DNA of 59,603 bases from Galactobacter valiniphilus. Its GTDB lineage: Bacteria > Actinomycetota > Actinomycetes > Actinomycetales > Micrococcaceae. The notes below the pieces were generated by a model that worked only from the letters and a program-made list of their open reading frames with translations, searched no databases and had not been told where the DNA came from. Each line of letters opens with the position of its first letter. The stretch's first letter is position 1. Shown one piece after another: positions 33,729-48,726 of the stretch. The stretch lies in NCBI RefSeq assembly GCF_003575975.1, contig NZ_QQXK01000026.1:1-59603 (forward strand), in the 5' to 3' direction. Made by a program: the position numbers and the translations under genes.

Positions 33729-36700
33729 CTACCGCTCGGCGTCGGTCCACGGCTCCACGGGGTTCCCCGTCCAGCGCGAGCCGGCGGGAACGACCTCGCC
33801 GCGCATCACGAGCGAGGCGGGCCCCGTGGTGGAGCCGGCGCCCAGCGCCGCGGCCGGGAGGATGACCGAGTTGGGCCCGAGCGTGGAGCCGGCGGCCAGC
33901 TGGACCGTGTCGATGGCCATGACGCGATCGTGGAAGAGGTGGGTCTGGACCACGCAGCCGCGGTTGACGGTGGAGGAATCGCCGAGACGCACGAGATCGG
34001 CCTCCGGGAGCCAGTAGCTCTCGCACCAGACGCCGTGGCCGATCTTGGCGCCGAGCCCGCGCAGGAACCACACGAGGGCCGGCGTGCCGGAGGCGGCCCG
34101 CGCGAACCACGGGGCGCAGAGCATCTCGATGAAGGCGTCGACCACCTCGTTGCGCCAGATGAACGAGCTCCACAACGGGTGCTCGCCCTCGCGCAGGCGC
34201 CCCACGAGGAGCCACTTGACGGCGATCGCCACGAGGGCGGCGGCGCCGCCGGCCGCGAGCAGAACGGAACCGGAGAGCAGCACGCCGGCCAACGGACCCC
34301 AGCTGTTCCACAGCACATCCAGGACCACGAGGACGCCGGCGGCCGTGGCGACGGTCGCGAGCACGGCCACGAGCCGCAGCAGCTCCCAGGCGCCGCGGGC
34401 GACCTTGAGCCGCGTGGGCGGCGCGTAGGTGCGATCGTCCTGCGCCTCGACCGCGGCGCGGCGCAGCTTGACGGGCGGGCTGCCGAGCCACGACGACCCG
34501 GCCTTGGCCTTCGGCGGGGTCGCCGAGAGGACGGCGACGAGGCCGCCCTTGGGCACGCGCCGCCCGGCTGCCGCCATGCCGGAGTTGCCGAGGAAGGCGC
34601 GCTTGCCCACCTTGGCCGGGGCGACGTGCAGCCAGCCGCCGCCGAGTTCATAGGAGGCGACGAGCGTGTCGTCGGCGAGGAACGCGCCGTCGCCGATCGT
34701 CGTCATCTTGGGGATGAGCAGCACCGTGGAGGCCTCGACGTCGCGCCCCACCTTGGCACCGAGCAGGCGCAGCCACACGGGGGTGGCGAGCGAGGCGTAG
34801 AGCGGGAAGAGCAGATCGCGCGCCACGTCGAGGAGGCGTTCGGTGGCCCAGATCCGCCAGGCAACGGCGCCCTCGGCCGGGTGCCAGCCCTCAGTGATCT
34901 TGAGCGAGAGCAGGCGCACGGTGATCAGGATGATGAGCGCCGTGGAGAGAAACCAGACGGCCGCGGCGAGCGGCAGGGCCAGCCAGAGGGACGACGCCGC
35001 CTGGCCGAGCGACGCGTGCCCGCGCAGGAACGGCGTCGCGGAGAGCACGGCGAGGGCCACGGAGACCCAGGGGAGCAGGGCGAGGCCCGCGCCGCCGAGC
35101 GCGAAGCCGAGCTTGGCTCCGCGATGGCTCGGCGGGACGGCGGCGGGCCAGGCGCCGCGCGCCTTGCCGATGCGGCGGGCGGGGGAGCCAGCCACGGCAG
35201 CGCGCGCCTTCACCTTGCCGATGACGGCGGAACCGGGCGCCACATCCGCGCCGCCGCCCACCTTGGCTCCGGGGTGCAGGGTGCTGCGGGCGCCGACGAC
35301 GGCGTCCTCGCCGATCCGGAGCTCGCCGATGATGAGGCGGTCGCCGTCGATCCAGTAGCCCGAGAGGTCGACCTCCGGCTCGATCGAGGCGCCGTCGCCG
35401 ATGCGCAGGAGCCCCGTCACGGGCGGCACGGAGTGCAGGGTGACGTCCTTGCCGATCGTGGCGCCGAGGCCGCGCGCGTAGCGCTTGACCCACACGGCGC
35501 CGGCCAGGGACACCGGATCCACGAGGTCGGCGATGTGCTGGGCGAGCCACAGGCGCAGATGCACGGAGCCGGAGCGCGGGTATTCTCCCGGTCCCACGCC
35601 GCGCAGGAGCAGCCGGGCCGCCGCGACGGAGATCGCCATGCGCCCGGGGGGACTCACGAAGAGCGTCCAGCTGAGCAGGATCCACCACCAGGACACGACG
35701 TGATGACCCTGCAGCACCCCGGCGGCGCTGAGCAGATTTCCACCGATGGCCAGGTAGGTCAGCCAGCGCATGCCCACGAGCACGAAGAGCGGAATCCCGG
35801 CCAGCGTCTGGGCGAATTGGGCCCCGCGTCGGGTCCGCGCCACCTCGCGCGGCGGGGGAGGCGGTGTCGCGGTGGAGGCCCCCAGGAAGTCGATGAGCGC
35901 CCCGAGGCGCGGGTGGGAGTAGAGGTCCGCGACCGTCACCAGGGGGTGCCGTTCGCGCAGGAGCGAGACGAGGCGCGCCGCCGTGAGCGAGCCGCCGCCC
36001 ACGGCGAAGAAGTCCGCGTCCAGGCCGCCCAGGGCGCCGCCCAGGACAGCGGAGAAGGACCGCGCGATGAAGCCGGCGTCCTCGCCTAACGCGGCCAGCG
36101 CGCCGTCGTCCTCCGCCTGGGCCCCCGGAAGGGGCCAGGGGAGGGCCGCCCGGTCCACCTTGCCGCTCGTCTTGGTGGGCAGCGAATCCAGCTGCGCCAG
36201 GAGCGGGACGAGCGCCGCGGGGAGATCCACGAGCAGGGTCTCGCGGGCCGCCTTGAGGTCGAGCTCGTGCTCGGCGGCCAGGTAGCCCACGAGGATCTGG
36301 TTTCCGGCCGCCGTGGTGCGCACGGCCGCGGCCGCGCCGGAGACGCCCGGGAGGTTCTGCAGGGCGCTGTCCAGCTCGCCGAGTTCGATGCGGCGGCCGC
36401 CGATCTTCACCTGGTCGTCAGCCCGGCCCACGAAGAGCAGGCCCAGGTGGTCGTTGACCACGAGGTCGCCCGAGCGGTACGCGCGTTCCCAGCCGAGGGT
36501 GGGCATCGGCGCGTACTTGGCGGCGTCCTTCTCCGGGTCGAGGTAGCGGGCCAGGCCCACGCCGCCGATGATGAGCTCGCCCGTGCCGCCCTCGGCGACG
36601 GGGACACCCGTGGCCGGGTCGACGACGGCGAGATCCCAGCCATCCAGCGGCAGACCGATCCGCACGGGGCCCTCGCCCGTGAGCGGGGCGGCGCAGGCCA

Positions 36701-37688
36701 CGACGGTCGCCTCGGTGGGGCCGTAGGTGTTCCAGACCTCGCGCCCGGGTTGGGCCAGGCGGGCCGCGAGTTCGGGCGGGCAGGCCTCGCCGCCAAAGAT
36801 GAGCAGGCGCACCTCCTCGAGCGCCTCGGCCGGCCAGAGCGCCGCGAGCGTGGGGACGGTCGAGACGGCCGTGACGCCGCGCTGCGAGAGCCATGGGCCA
36901 AGGTCGGCGCCCGTGCGCACGAGCTCGCGGGGCGCTGGGACGAGGCAGGCGCCGTGCCGCCAGGCGAGCCACATCTCCTCGCAGGAGGCGTCGAAGGCCA
37001 CCGAGAGGCCGGCCAGGACGCGGTCGCCCGGCCCGAGCGGTTCGGCCTGCAGGAAGAGGCGGGCCTCGGCGTCAACGAAGGCCGCCGCGTTCCGATGGGT
37101 CACGGCCACGCCCTTGGGGGTGCCGGTGGAACCTGAGGTGAAGATGATCCACGCGTCGTCGGTGATGAGCGGTTCGCGCGAGGCCGCGGCGAGCGAACCG
37201 GCCGCGCGCGCTGGAACCGCAACGGTGTCGCCGTCGAGCTGGCTCAGGAGCGCGGCGATGCCCGCCTCGCCGAAGACGAGTTCGGCGCGTTCGGCGGGAT
37301 CGTCGGTGTCCACCGGGACGTACGCCGCGCCGATCGCCAGGACCGCGAGGATGCTGACGTAGAGCTGGCGGGTGCCGGAGGGCAGACGGATGCCGATGCG
37401 ATCGCCCGCACCGTGGCCGGCGGAGCGCAGGCGATCTGCCAGGGAGTCCACGGCCTCCAGCAATGCTGCGTAATCAAGCAGGAGCTCGCCATCGTCGATG
37501 GCGGGTGCCTCGGGGTGCGCCGCGGCGCTGGCCCGAAGGATGTCGACGAGGGTGCGTGGCTCGGGGGCGCGCTCGCCGCCGGGAAATTGGGCCGCGTACG
37601 CGCTCGCGTGACTCGCCTCCGGAGCGCCGTGCGCTTCGGTGCCGTCCGTGGGGACGACCGATGGTGCCACGTCGGGGGTGCTGGGCAC
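33729..37688 (-). CDS. Pls/PosA-type membrane nonribosomal peptide synthetase
   Basis: A 1319-residue single-module synthetase. An adenylation domain (about 45-520) carries IIFTSGSTGTPKGVAVTHRN (182-200), NTYGPTEATVV, YRSGDLV (404-410), GRADDQVKIGGRRIELGE (421-438) and PTKTSGKVDRAALP (504-517). A carrier domain follows, with the phosphopantetheine serine near 567 (FFAVGGGSLTAARL). There is no condensation or thioesterase domain. Instead, residues about 630-1319 alternate membrane segments with three left-handed beta-helix (hexapeptide acyltransferase-like) units, starting near 740, 985 and 1200. This is the architecture of epsilon-poly-L-lysine synthetase and relatives, which join one amino acid into short homopolymers at the membrane. 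GTG 37688 follows AGGAGG. A phosphopantetheinyl transferase lies 3 kb away. The amino acid is unknown. Confidence 0.88.
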   Translation of the reverse strand: MPSTPDVAPSVVPTDGTEAHGAPEASHASAYAAQFPGGERAPEPRTLVDILRASAAAHPEAPAIDDGELLLDYAALLEAVDSLADRLRSAGHGAGDRIGIRLPSGTRQLYVSILAVLAIGAAYVPVDTDDPAERAELVFGEAGIAALLSQLDGDTVAVPARAAGSLAAASREPLITDDAWIIFTSGSTGTPKGVAVTHRNAAAFVDAEARLFLQAEPLGPGDRVLAGLSVAFDASCEEMWLAWRHGACLVPAPRELVRTGADLGPWLSQRGVTAVSTVPTLAALWPAEALEEVRLLIFGGEACPPELAARLAQPGREVWNTYGPTEATVVACAAPLTGEGPVRIGLPLDGWDLAVVDPATGVPVAEGGTGELIIGGVGLARYLDPEKDAAKYAPMPTLGWERAYRSGDLVVNDHLGLLFVGRADDQVKIGGRRIELGELDSALQNLPGVSGAAAAVRTTAAGNQILVGYLAAEHELDLKAARETLLVDLPAALVPLLAQLDSLPTKTSGKVDRAALPWPLPGAQAEDDGALAALGEDAGFIARSFSAVLGGALGGLDADFFAVGGGSLTAARLVSLLRERHPLVTVADLYSHPRLGALIDFLGASTATPPPPPREVARTRRGAQFAQTLAGIPLFVLVGMRWLTYLAIGGNLLSAAGVLQGHHVVSWWWILLSWTLFVSPPGRMAISVAAARLLLRGVGPGEYPRSGSVHLRLWLAQHIADLVDPVSLAGAVWVKRYARGLGATIGKDVTLHSVPPVTGLLRIGDGASIEPEVDLSGYWIDGDRLIIGELRIGEDAVVGARSTLHPGAKVGGGADVAPGSAVIGKVKARAAVAGSPARRIGKARGAWPAAVPPSHRGAKLGFALGGAGLALLPWVSVALAVLSATPFLRGHASLGQAASSLWLALPLAAAVWFLSTALIILITVRLLSLKITEGWHPAEGAVAWRIWATERLLDVARDLLFPLYASLATPVWLRLLGAKVGRDVEASTVLLIPKMTTIGDGAFLADDTLVASYELGGGWLHVAPAKVGKRAFLGNSGMAAAGRRVPKGGLVAVLSATPPKAKAGSSWLGSPPVKLRRAAVEAQDDRTYAPPTRLKVARGAWELLRLVAVLATVATAAGVLVVLDVLWNSWGPLAGVLLSGSVLLAAGGAAALVAIAVKWLLVGRLREGEHPLWSSFIWRNEVVDAFIEMLCAPWFARAASGTPALVWFLRGLGAKIGHGVWCESYWLPEADLVRLGDSSTVNRGCVVQTHLFHDRVMAIDTVQLAAGSTLGPNSVILPAAALGAGSTTGPASLVMRGEVVPAGSRWTGNPVEPWTDAER

Positions 37689-37814
37689 CGCGACCTCCTG
37701 TACTTGAGACCGGAGGACTGGCGTCGGGCCGCCCCCGGCCGGTGCTCGCCCCCCGGAACAGGAGGGCGCGCACCACGCTAGGGATCGGAAGTGTACGGCA
37801 GGTGAACGAGCGCG

Positions 37815-38399
37815 TCAGGCTCCGGGTGCCGGTCGTTCACCGGTCGGTGCCAGGTACCGCAACAGCTCGCGCGCCTCGTCGTCCTCGGGGGTCAACCCGA
37901 GCGAGAGGAGCTGGTTGATGAGCATCCCGCGCGCGAAGAACGTGCGCGCCATCTCCTCCGGTAGTTCCGCCTCGCGGCGCAACACGCGGTAAAGATCCAT
38001 GAACCATTCGCGCACCTGCGGGCCGATCGTGGGGTGATCGCCCATGGTGTTCTGCTGGACCATGAGTTTCAGGATCGTCGCGTCCTCCACCAGCTCGTGG
38101 TAGCAGGCCCCGATGACGGCGGGGTTGACGGGACGCTCGGGGGTACGGGCGATCGCGGCGCGGAACGAGGAGATGAGCGCCTCGTGGCCCTCGGCACAGC
38201 AGCGCAGGAACAGGCGCTCCTTGGAGCCGAAGAGGCGCACGACGTAGGGCTGGGACACGCCAGCCTTACGCGCGATCGCATCGGTGGTGGCACCGGCGAA
38301 GCCGTGCGTGGCGAATTCGGCCTTGGCCGCCTCGACCACGCCGGTGGCCTTTGGGGTCAGGACACGGGACAGGTTTGTCATGAGGGTTGTTGAACTCAT
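37815..38399 (-). CDS. TetR-family transcriptional regulator
   Basis: About 194 residues. The helix-turn-helix is VVEAAKAEFATHGFAGATTD ... AIARKAGVSQPYVVRLFGSK (about residues 20-62), followed by a helical effector domain with ILKLMVQQNTMGDHPTIG. The start is uncertain: ATG 38399, ATG 38381 and GTG 38447 are all in frame and none has a good ribosome-binding site. It lies directly upstream of the synthetase gene (126 bp) on the same strand and is a candidate regulator of it. Confidence 0.82.
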   Translation of the reverse strand: MSSTTLMTNLSRVLTPKATGVVEAAKAEFATHGFAGATTDAIARKAGVSQPYVVRLFGSKERLFLRCCAEGHEALISSFRAAIARTPERPVNPAVIGACYHELVEDATILKLMVQQNTMGDHPTIGPQVREWFMDLYRVLRREAELPEEMARTFFARGMLINQLLSLGLTPEDDEARELLRYLAPTGERPAPGA

Positions 38400-38499
38400 T
38401 AGTTGGTCGATCTCGATTTCGGTGGGGGAGCGCCGCATCCGCGGCACCGAACAATGACCACGATCCTAGCGAACGTGTCTGTGGGGCAATGAAGGGGCT

Positions 38500-38605
38500 G
38501 ACGAAAAGTCGGAATTCCCGCTACCATGGTGGCTACGAGGCTTCCGGGGGGTTGCCTCTACGGTGTGTCCGCCCGGCTACCGGGGGGTTTCCGGCTGGGA
38601 TGCAC
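38500..38605 (-). ncRNA. candidate 6C small RNA
   Basis: Read on the minus strand, the gap between the oxidoreductase and TetR genes contains two stem-loops. Each displays exactly six cytosines in the loop: CCGG-AAACCCCCCGGTAG-CCGG (C-run 38587-38582) and GAGGC-AACCCCCCGGAA-GCCTC (C-run 38551-38546). A GGAATTCC stem with a CTTTTC tail follows (about 38517-38503). Two hairpins with loops of at least six C define the actinobacterial 6C RNA. The 5' end is uncertain. On the plus strand the same region has CTGACG-18 nt-TACCAT and ends at a strong hairpin (38608-38638), so a transcript in the other direction cannot be excluded. Confidence 0.5.
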
Positions 38606-38607
38606 CA

Positions 38608-38638
38608 GGGCCCGTGGAATCGATGATTCCACGGGCCC
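38608..38638. terminator. strong hairpin terminator next to the oxidoreductase gene
   Basis: A perfect 14-bp stem GGGCCCGTGGAATC/GATTCCACGGGCCC with loop GAT, 31 bp after the oxidoreductase stop on the minus strand. It also follows the possible plus-strand transcript from 38534. Confidence 0.8.
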
Positions 38639-38669
38639 CTTAGCGTTAACCGTGCAGATCGCGGAGTGC

Positions 38670-41963
<3,294 letters not shown>

Positions 41964-42022
41964 GCCTCGGGACCAGAAGCACAGGAACACGGCAGCACGG
42001 TAAGACGCAGGAAGACACCTCG

Positions 42023-42969
42023 ATGCAAAAGAGCACAGCCATGGATCCCACGGAACAGAGCGAGCGCCTGGCCGCCGCGCAGCGCAAGGCGGAGGCCCTC
42101 GTGGAGGCGCTTCCCTGGATCACGCGCTTTGCCGGCAGCCGCATGGTCATCAAGTACGGCGGCAACGCCATGGTGGATGACACGCTGCGCCGCGCCTTTG
42201 CCGAGGACATCGTCTTCCTGCATCACGCCGGTATCCACCCCGTGGTGGTGCACGGCGGCGGCCCGCAGATCAACTCGATGCTCGATCGCCTCGGCGTCGA
42301 GTCGGAGTTCCGCGGCGGCCTGCGCGTCACCACGCCGGAGGCCATGGAGGTCGTCCGCATGGTCCTGACGGGTCAGGTGGGGCGCGAGCTCGTGGGCCTG
42401 ATCAACGAGCACGGCCGCTACGCTGTGGGCCTCTCCGGCGAGGACGGGCGCCTGCTGCGGGCGGCCCGCACCGGCACCGTCGTGGACGGCGTCGAGGTGG
42501 ACCTGGGCCTCGTCGGCGAGGTGACGGGCGTGGATCCCACGGCCGTGGAGGACCTCATCGAGGCAGGCCGCATCCCGGTGATTTCCACGGTCGCGCCGGA
42601 GATCGACGCCAACGGCAAGCCCACGGGCGAGGTGCTCAACGTCAACGCCGACACCGCCGCCGCCGCCCTGGCCGGCGCCCTGGGCGCCTCCAAGCTCGTC
42701 ATCCTGACGGACGTCGAGGGCCTCTACGCCAACTGGCCGGATCGTTTGAGCCTCATCAGCTCGCTCGACGCGGGGGAGCTGCGCCGCATGCTGCCCTCGC
42801 TCGAGTCGGGCATGATCCCCAAGATGAAGGCCTGCCTGGCCGCGCTGGACGCCGGCGTGCCGCGCGCCCACATCGTGGACGGGCGTCAGCCGCACACCAT
42901 GCTGCTCGAGGTCTTCACCTCGGCCGGCGTCGGGACCCAGGTGGTCCCGGAAACCGAGGAGGAGAACGC

Positions 42970-42973
<4 letters not shown>
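42023..42973 (+). CDS. argB: acetylglutamate kinase
   Basis: Phosphorylates N-acetylglutamate; in many actinobacteria it is the arginine-feedback-controlled step. The 316-residue amino acid kinase has [37 protein letters not shown]-like nucleotide-binding segments, [19 protein letters not shown] and [13 protein letters not shown]. Start is ATG 42023 or ATG 42041 (18 nt further); neither has a clear ribosome-binding site. The 59-bp gap after argJ is the longest in the operon. The stop overlaps argD (GTGA). Confidence 0.95.
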
Positions 42974-45867
<2,894 letters not shown>

Positions 45868-45879
45868 CCAAGGCCCTGC

Positions 45880-45900
45880 GCGGGCGGCGGTCCCGCCCGC
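45880..45900 (+). terminator. terminator of the argCJBDFR operon
   Basis: GCGGGCGG/CCGCCCGC stem with loop CGGTC, followed by TCTTC, 12 bp after argR; it also lies just beyond the end of the DinB-like gene on the other strand. Confidence 0.75.
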
Positions 45901-45918
45901 TCTTCACGGTGCCTGCCG

Positions 45919-46461
45919 CTAGAGCGCCTCGGCGAGGTCGTTGAGCTCGTAGGCACCCTTGCCGTCGATGGACTCGCGGATGATGTCGGCGTGGCCCGTG
46001 TGCCTGGCCACCTCCGTGCTGATGTGAGCCAGGCACCAGCGGGCCTCCCAGCTCGTGAGCTCCGGCGGATACCACGGTGCCGGCGGCACCGGGACGGGCG
46101 CCGAGAGGTCGGTGACCGCGTCGAAGTTGGCGGTCGTGAGGTCCACGCACCGGTCGAAGTACACGAGCGTCTCCTCCAGCGTTGACTCATCCGCGATCAT
46201 GTCCTCGAGCGGGAGGTCGTCAAAACCGTCGGGGATCTGGGGCGCGTCGGGTGCCGCCACGGCACACGCCGACCAATACACGCCCACGGCGCCGCAGTGG
46301 CGCAGCAGGCCCGTGAGGTTCAGGGCTGAGGCCGCGGGGTGGGAGTGCGCCTGCTCGTTGCTCAGCCCCACCTCCGTGGTGCGCAGCTGGGCCAGCTGCT
46401 GCAGGGCATAGGTCTTCAGCACGCCGAGTTCTCCGGTGGCCTGCGGGGTCAGGAATCCCAT
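45919..46461 (-). CDS. DinB-family protein (DUF664-type)
   Basis: A 180-residue four-helix-bundle protein. The three histidine-like metal ligands of the DinB/YfiT fold fit LLRHCGAVGVYW, CLAHISTEVARHTGHADIIR (about 148-167) and its flanks. Actinobacterial members act as thiol- (mycothiol- or bacillithiol-) dependent transferases, so a detoxification role is plausible but unproven. AAGGAG lies six bases before ATG 46461; longer frames to 47202 have no such support. Confidence 0.82.
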   Translation of the reverse strand: MGFLTPQATGELGVLKTYALQQLAQLRTTEVGLSNEQAHSHPAASALNLTGLLRHCGAVGVYWSACAVAAPDAPQIPDGFDDLPLEDMIADESTLEETLVYFDRCVDLTTANFDAVTDLSAPVPVPPAPWYPPELTSWEARWCLAHISTEVARHTGHADIIRESIDGKGAYELNDLAEAL

Positions 46462-46596
46462 GTGCGTCTCCTTGCTCTGGCGCCGCTCCCGGCGCGGGGC
46501 ACCATGGTTCCCCGCGTACCTGACAGTGTCAGGATGTGGCGGTGAATCGCGGATGAAGCCTGGCGCGAGCGGCGGACGCGCCAGCATGATGGGAGC

Positions 46597-47067
46597 ATGA
46601 GCGCCACCCTGCCAGCCAACGAAATCCCCGACGATGCCGACGCACTGCGGGTCAGGGCGGTGCTCAGCGCACCGGTGGAGCGGGTGTGGGACTTCGTGAC
46701 CGAGCCCGGGTGGTTCATCAACGATGGACAGTGGCGGGATCACCGGGTGGAGACGCCCAGCCCCGGCCGGCACCTGGTGATCGACCCAGTCTACGGGGAG
46801 TTCGAATTCGACGACGTCGAGGTGGTGCCCTTGGTGCGCTACGTCAGCAAGGGGGCCCACACGGGCGGCGATACGGCGGCACCGGCCACCATCACCAGCT
46901 TCGAGCTGACGGAGGTCGAGGGCGGCACCGAGCTGATCATCACCGAGACGGGCTTTGCCGGGCTGGGCCTCGGCGAGGCCGAGACTCGAGCGGCGATCGA
47001 CGCCAACGTTGAGGCGTGGATCCTCGAACTGCGCCTCGCGGCCGAGGCGCTGGCCGGGCCGGCCTAG
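46597..47067 (+). CDS. SRPBCC/START-like (AHSA1-type) domain protein
   Basis: A 156-residue protein with the N-terminal VRAVLSAPVERVWDFVTEPG segment and C-terminal ETGFAGLGLGEAETRAAIDA helix of activator-of-Hsp90-like SRPBCC proteins. These form a hydrophobic pocket for lipids or metabolites; the ligand is unknown. It is divergent from the DinB-like gene (135 bp between starts), an association often seen for DinB/SRPBCC pairs. Confidence 0.82.
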   Translation: MSATLPANEIPDDADALRVRAVLSAPVERVWDFVTEPGWFINDGQWRDHRVETPSPGRHLVIDPVYGEFEFDDVEVVPLVRYVSKGAHTGGDTAAPATITSFELTEVEGGTELIITETGFAGLGLGEAETRAAIDANVEAWILELRLAAEALAGPA

Positions 47068-47144
47068 GGGTACCCGGCGAGCCTGGGGCGATCGCCTCGG
47101 GCTCGCCTGGCCCTCAAGGGTGCACAGGGACAGACAACAAAAGC

Positions 47145-47179
47145 CCCGCCGGTCCCAGCCTGAGGCTGGGACCGGCGGG
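47145..47179. terminator. terminator between the SRPBCC gene and the APC permease gene
   Basis: A perfect 17-bp inverted repeat (47145-47161 with 47163-47179). On the minus strand it is followed by TTTTGTTG, so it is a classic intrinsic terminator for the permease gene and also serves the convergent SRPBCC gene. Confidence 0.88.
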
Positions 47180-47202
47180 CGCCGTCGTGCAGTGCAAGAC
47201 AC

Positions 47203-48726
47203 TCAGCGATCGCGGGGGAGGGTCTCGCCCTTGAAGAAGGCAGGGCGGCGGATGGCCTGGTAGAGCATCGTGCCGATGCCCAGCAGGATGATCGCCATGC
47301 CGAGGATGAACACCATGCCCACGCCGCCGATGTTCGAACCGGAGCCGTACTCGGGGTCCATCGAGTCGATCGCGGTCTTGATGAACATGAGCAGCAGCAC
47401 CACGCCGCCGATGAGCGGGAAGAGGAACTGGAACACGAAGCCGCGCACGCTCTTCATGAACTCGCGGCGGAACCACCACACGCAGGCCAGGGCCGTGATG
47501 CCGTAGTAGAAGCAGACCATCATGCCGAGGGCCGTCACGGTGTCCCACAGCGCGTTCTCGGAGAGCAGGCGCGTGACCACATAGAAGATGGCGGCGGCGG
47601 CACCCGAGGCCACGGTGGCCACGGTGGGGGACTTGAAGCGCGGCGAGATGCGGCCGAAGGCGTCCGGGAGGGCCTTGAAGAAGCCCATGGAGAGCAGCGT
47701 GCGGGCCGGGCCCACCATGGTGGACTGCAGGCTCGAGGCGCTCGAGGTGAGGATCGCGATCGACATGAGGATCGCGAACGGACCCATGACCGGGCCGGCC
47801 AGGACGGCGAAGATCGACTCCTGGTTGTCCGGGTTACCCGCACCCAGGCCCTCGGTGCCCACGCCAGCAAAGGCGATGACGGAGAGCGCGATGAGCATGT
47901 AGAGCACGATGATGATGAGCACCGTGAGTGTGGCACCGCGGCCCGGCGTCTTGGACGGGTCCTTCGTCTCCTCGTTCATGGTGAGGGTCACGTCCCAGCC
48001 CCAGAAGATGAAGATGGAGAGCGAGACACCGGCCGTGAACGTGGTGATGTCGCCGACACCGAAGGGGTTGAACCACTCGAGGCTCGGCGGGGTGGCGTCG
48101 AACGCGGTGCCGTTGCCGAGGTGAACGAAGCCGGCGATGGAGAACCAGACCAACACGAGGATCTGGAAGGCCACCAGGACGTACTGCACGACCATGGCGG
48201 TCTGCACGCCGCGGTACGAGATCCACACGGCCAGCGCCAGGAAGACCAGCGTGACCGGGATGTTGATCCACAGGTTCCGCGTCAGCTCGGCGATCTCCGG
48301 GTTGTTGAAGAGCTGGCTGAGCATGATGAACAGGAAGTCCGTCGCCACGGCCGCCAGGTTGGAGAGCACGATCACGGTGGCGGCGATGAGGCCCCAACCG
48401 CCCATCCAGCCCATCCACGGGCCGAAGGCGCGCGTGGACCACGTGAACGTGGTGCCCGCGTCCGGCATGCGGTTGTTGAGCTCGCGGTAGCCGAGAGCCA
48501 CCAGGAGCATGGGGATGAAGCCGGCCAGGAAGATGGCGGGCAGGTGCGTTCCGACCTCGGCGACGGTCGGGCCGAGGGCCGCCGTCAGGGTGTACGCCGG
48601 GGCAATCGTGGAGATGCCGATGACGATCAGGCCGATGACGCCGACGGCGCCCTTGGCCAGGCCCTTGTCGGCCTGGTCGGAGATCAGGCCAGCCTTGAGC
48701 TGGTCCTGCTGCGTGGGAGAGCTCAT
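47203..48726 (-). CDS. APC-family amino acid/polyamine permease
   Basis: 507 residues with about 12 to 14 membrane helices. The APC hallmark GLIVIGISTIAPAYTLTAAL (about 31-50) lies in helix 1, with the NEETKDPSKTPGRGATLTVL segment typical of APC carriers after helix 8. Probable substrate is an amine such as putrescine or an amino acid, inferred from the cotranscribed amine oxidase. The start overlaps the stop of the universal stress protein gene (ATGA at 48726-48723). Last gene of the minus-strand operon. Confidence 0.88.
   Translation of the reverse strand: MSSPTQQDQLKAGLISDQADKGLAKGAVGVIGLIVIGISTIAPAYTLTAALGPTVAEVGTHLPAIFLAGFIPMLLVALGYRELNNRMPDAGTTFTWSTRAFGPWMGWMGGWGLIAATVIVLSNLAAVATDFLFIMLSQLFNNPEIAELTRNLWINIPVTLVFLALAVWISYRGVQTAMVVQYVLVAFQILVLVWFSIAGFVHLGNGTAFDATPPSLEWFNPFGVGDITTFTAGVSLSIFIFWGWDVTLTMNEETKDPSKTPGRGATLTVLIIIVLYMLIALSVIAFAGVGTEGLGAGNPDNQESIFAVLAGPVMGPFAILMSIAILTSSASSLQSTMVGPARTLLSMGFFKALPDAFGRISPRFKSPTVATVASGAAAAIFYVVTRLLSENALWDTVTALGMMVCFYYGITALACVWWFRREFMKSVRGFVFQFLFPLIGGVVLLLMFIKTAIDSMDPEYGSGSNIGGVGMVFILGMAIILLGIGTMLYQAIRRPAFFKGETLPRDR

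Noticed and set aside
31718-36089. Two long plus-strand frames across the peptidase and synthetase genes
   Set aside because: They run opposite genes with intact catalytic motifs and show Arg/Gly/His-rich shadow composition.
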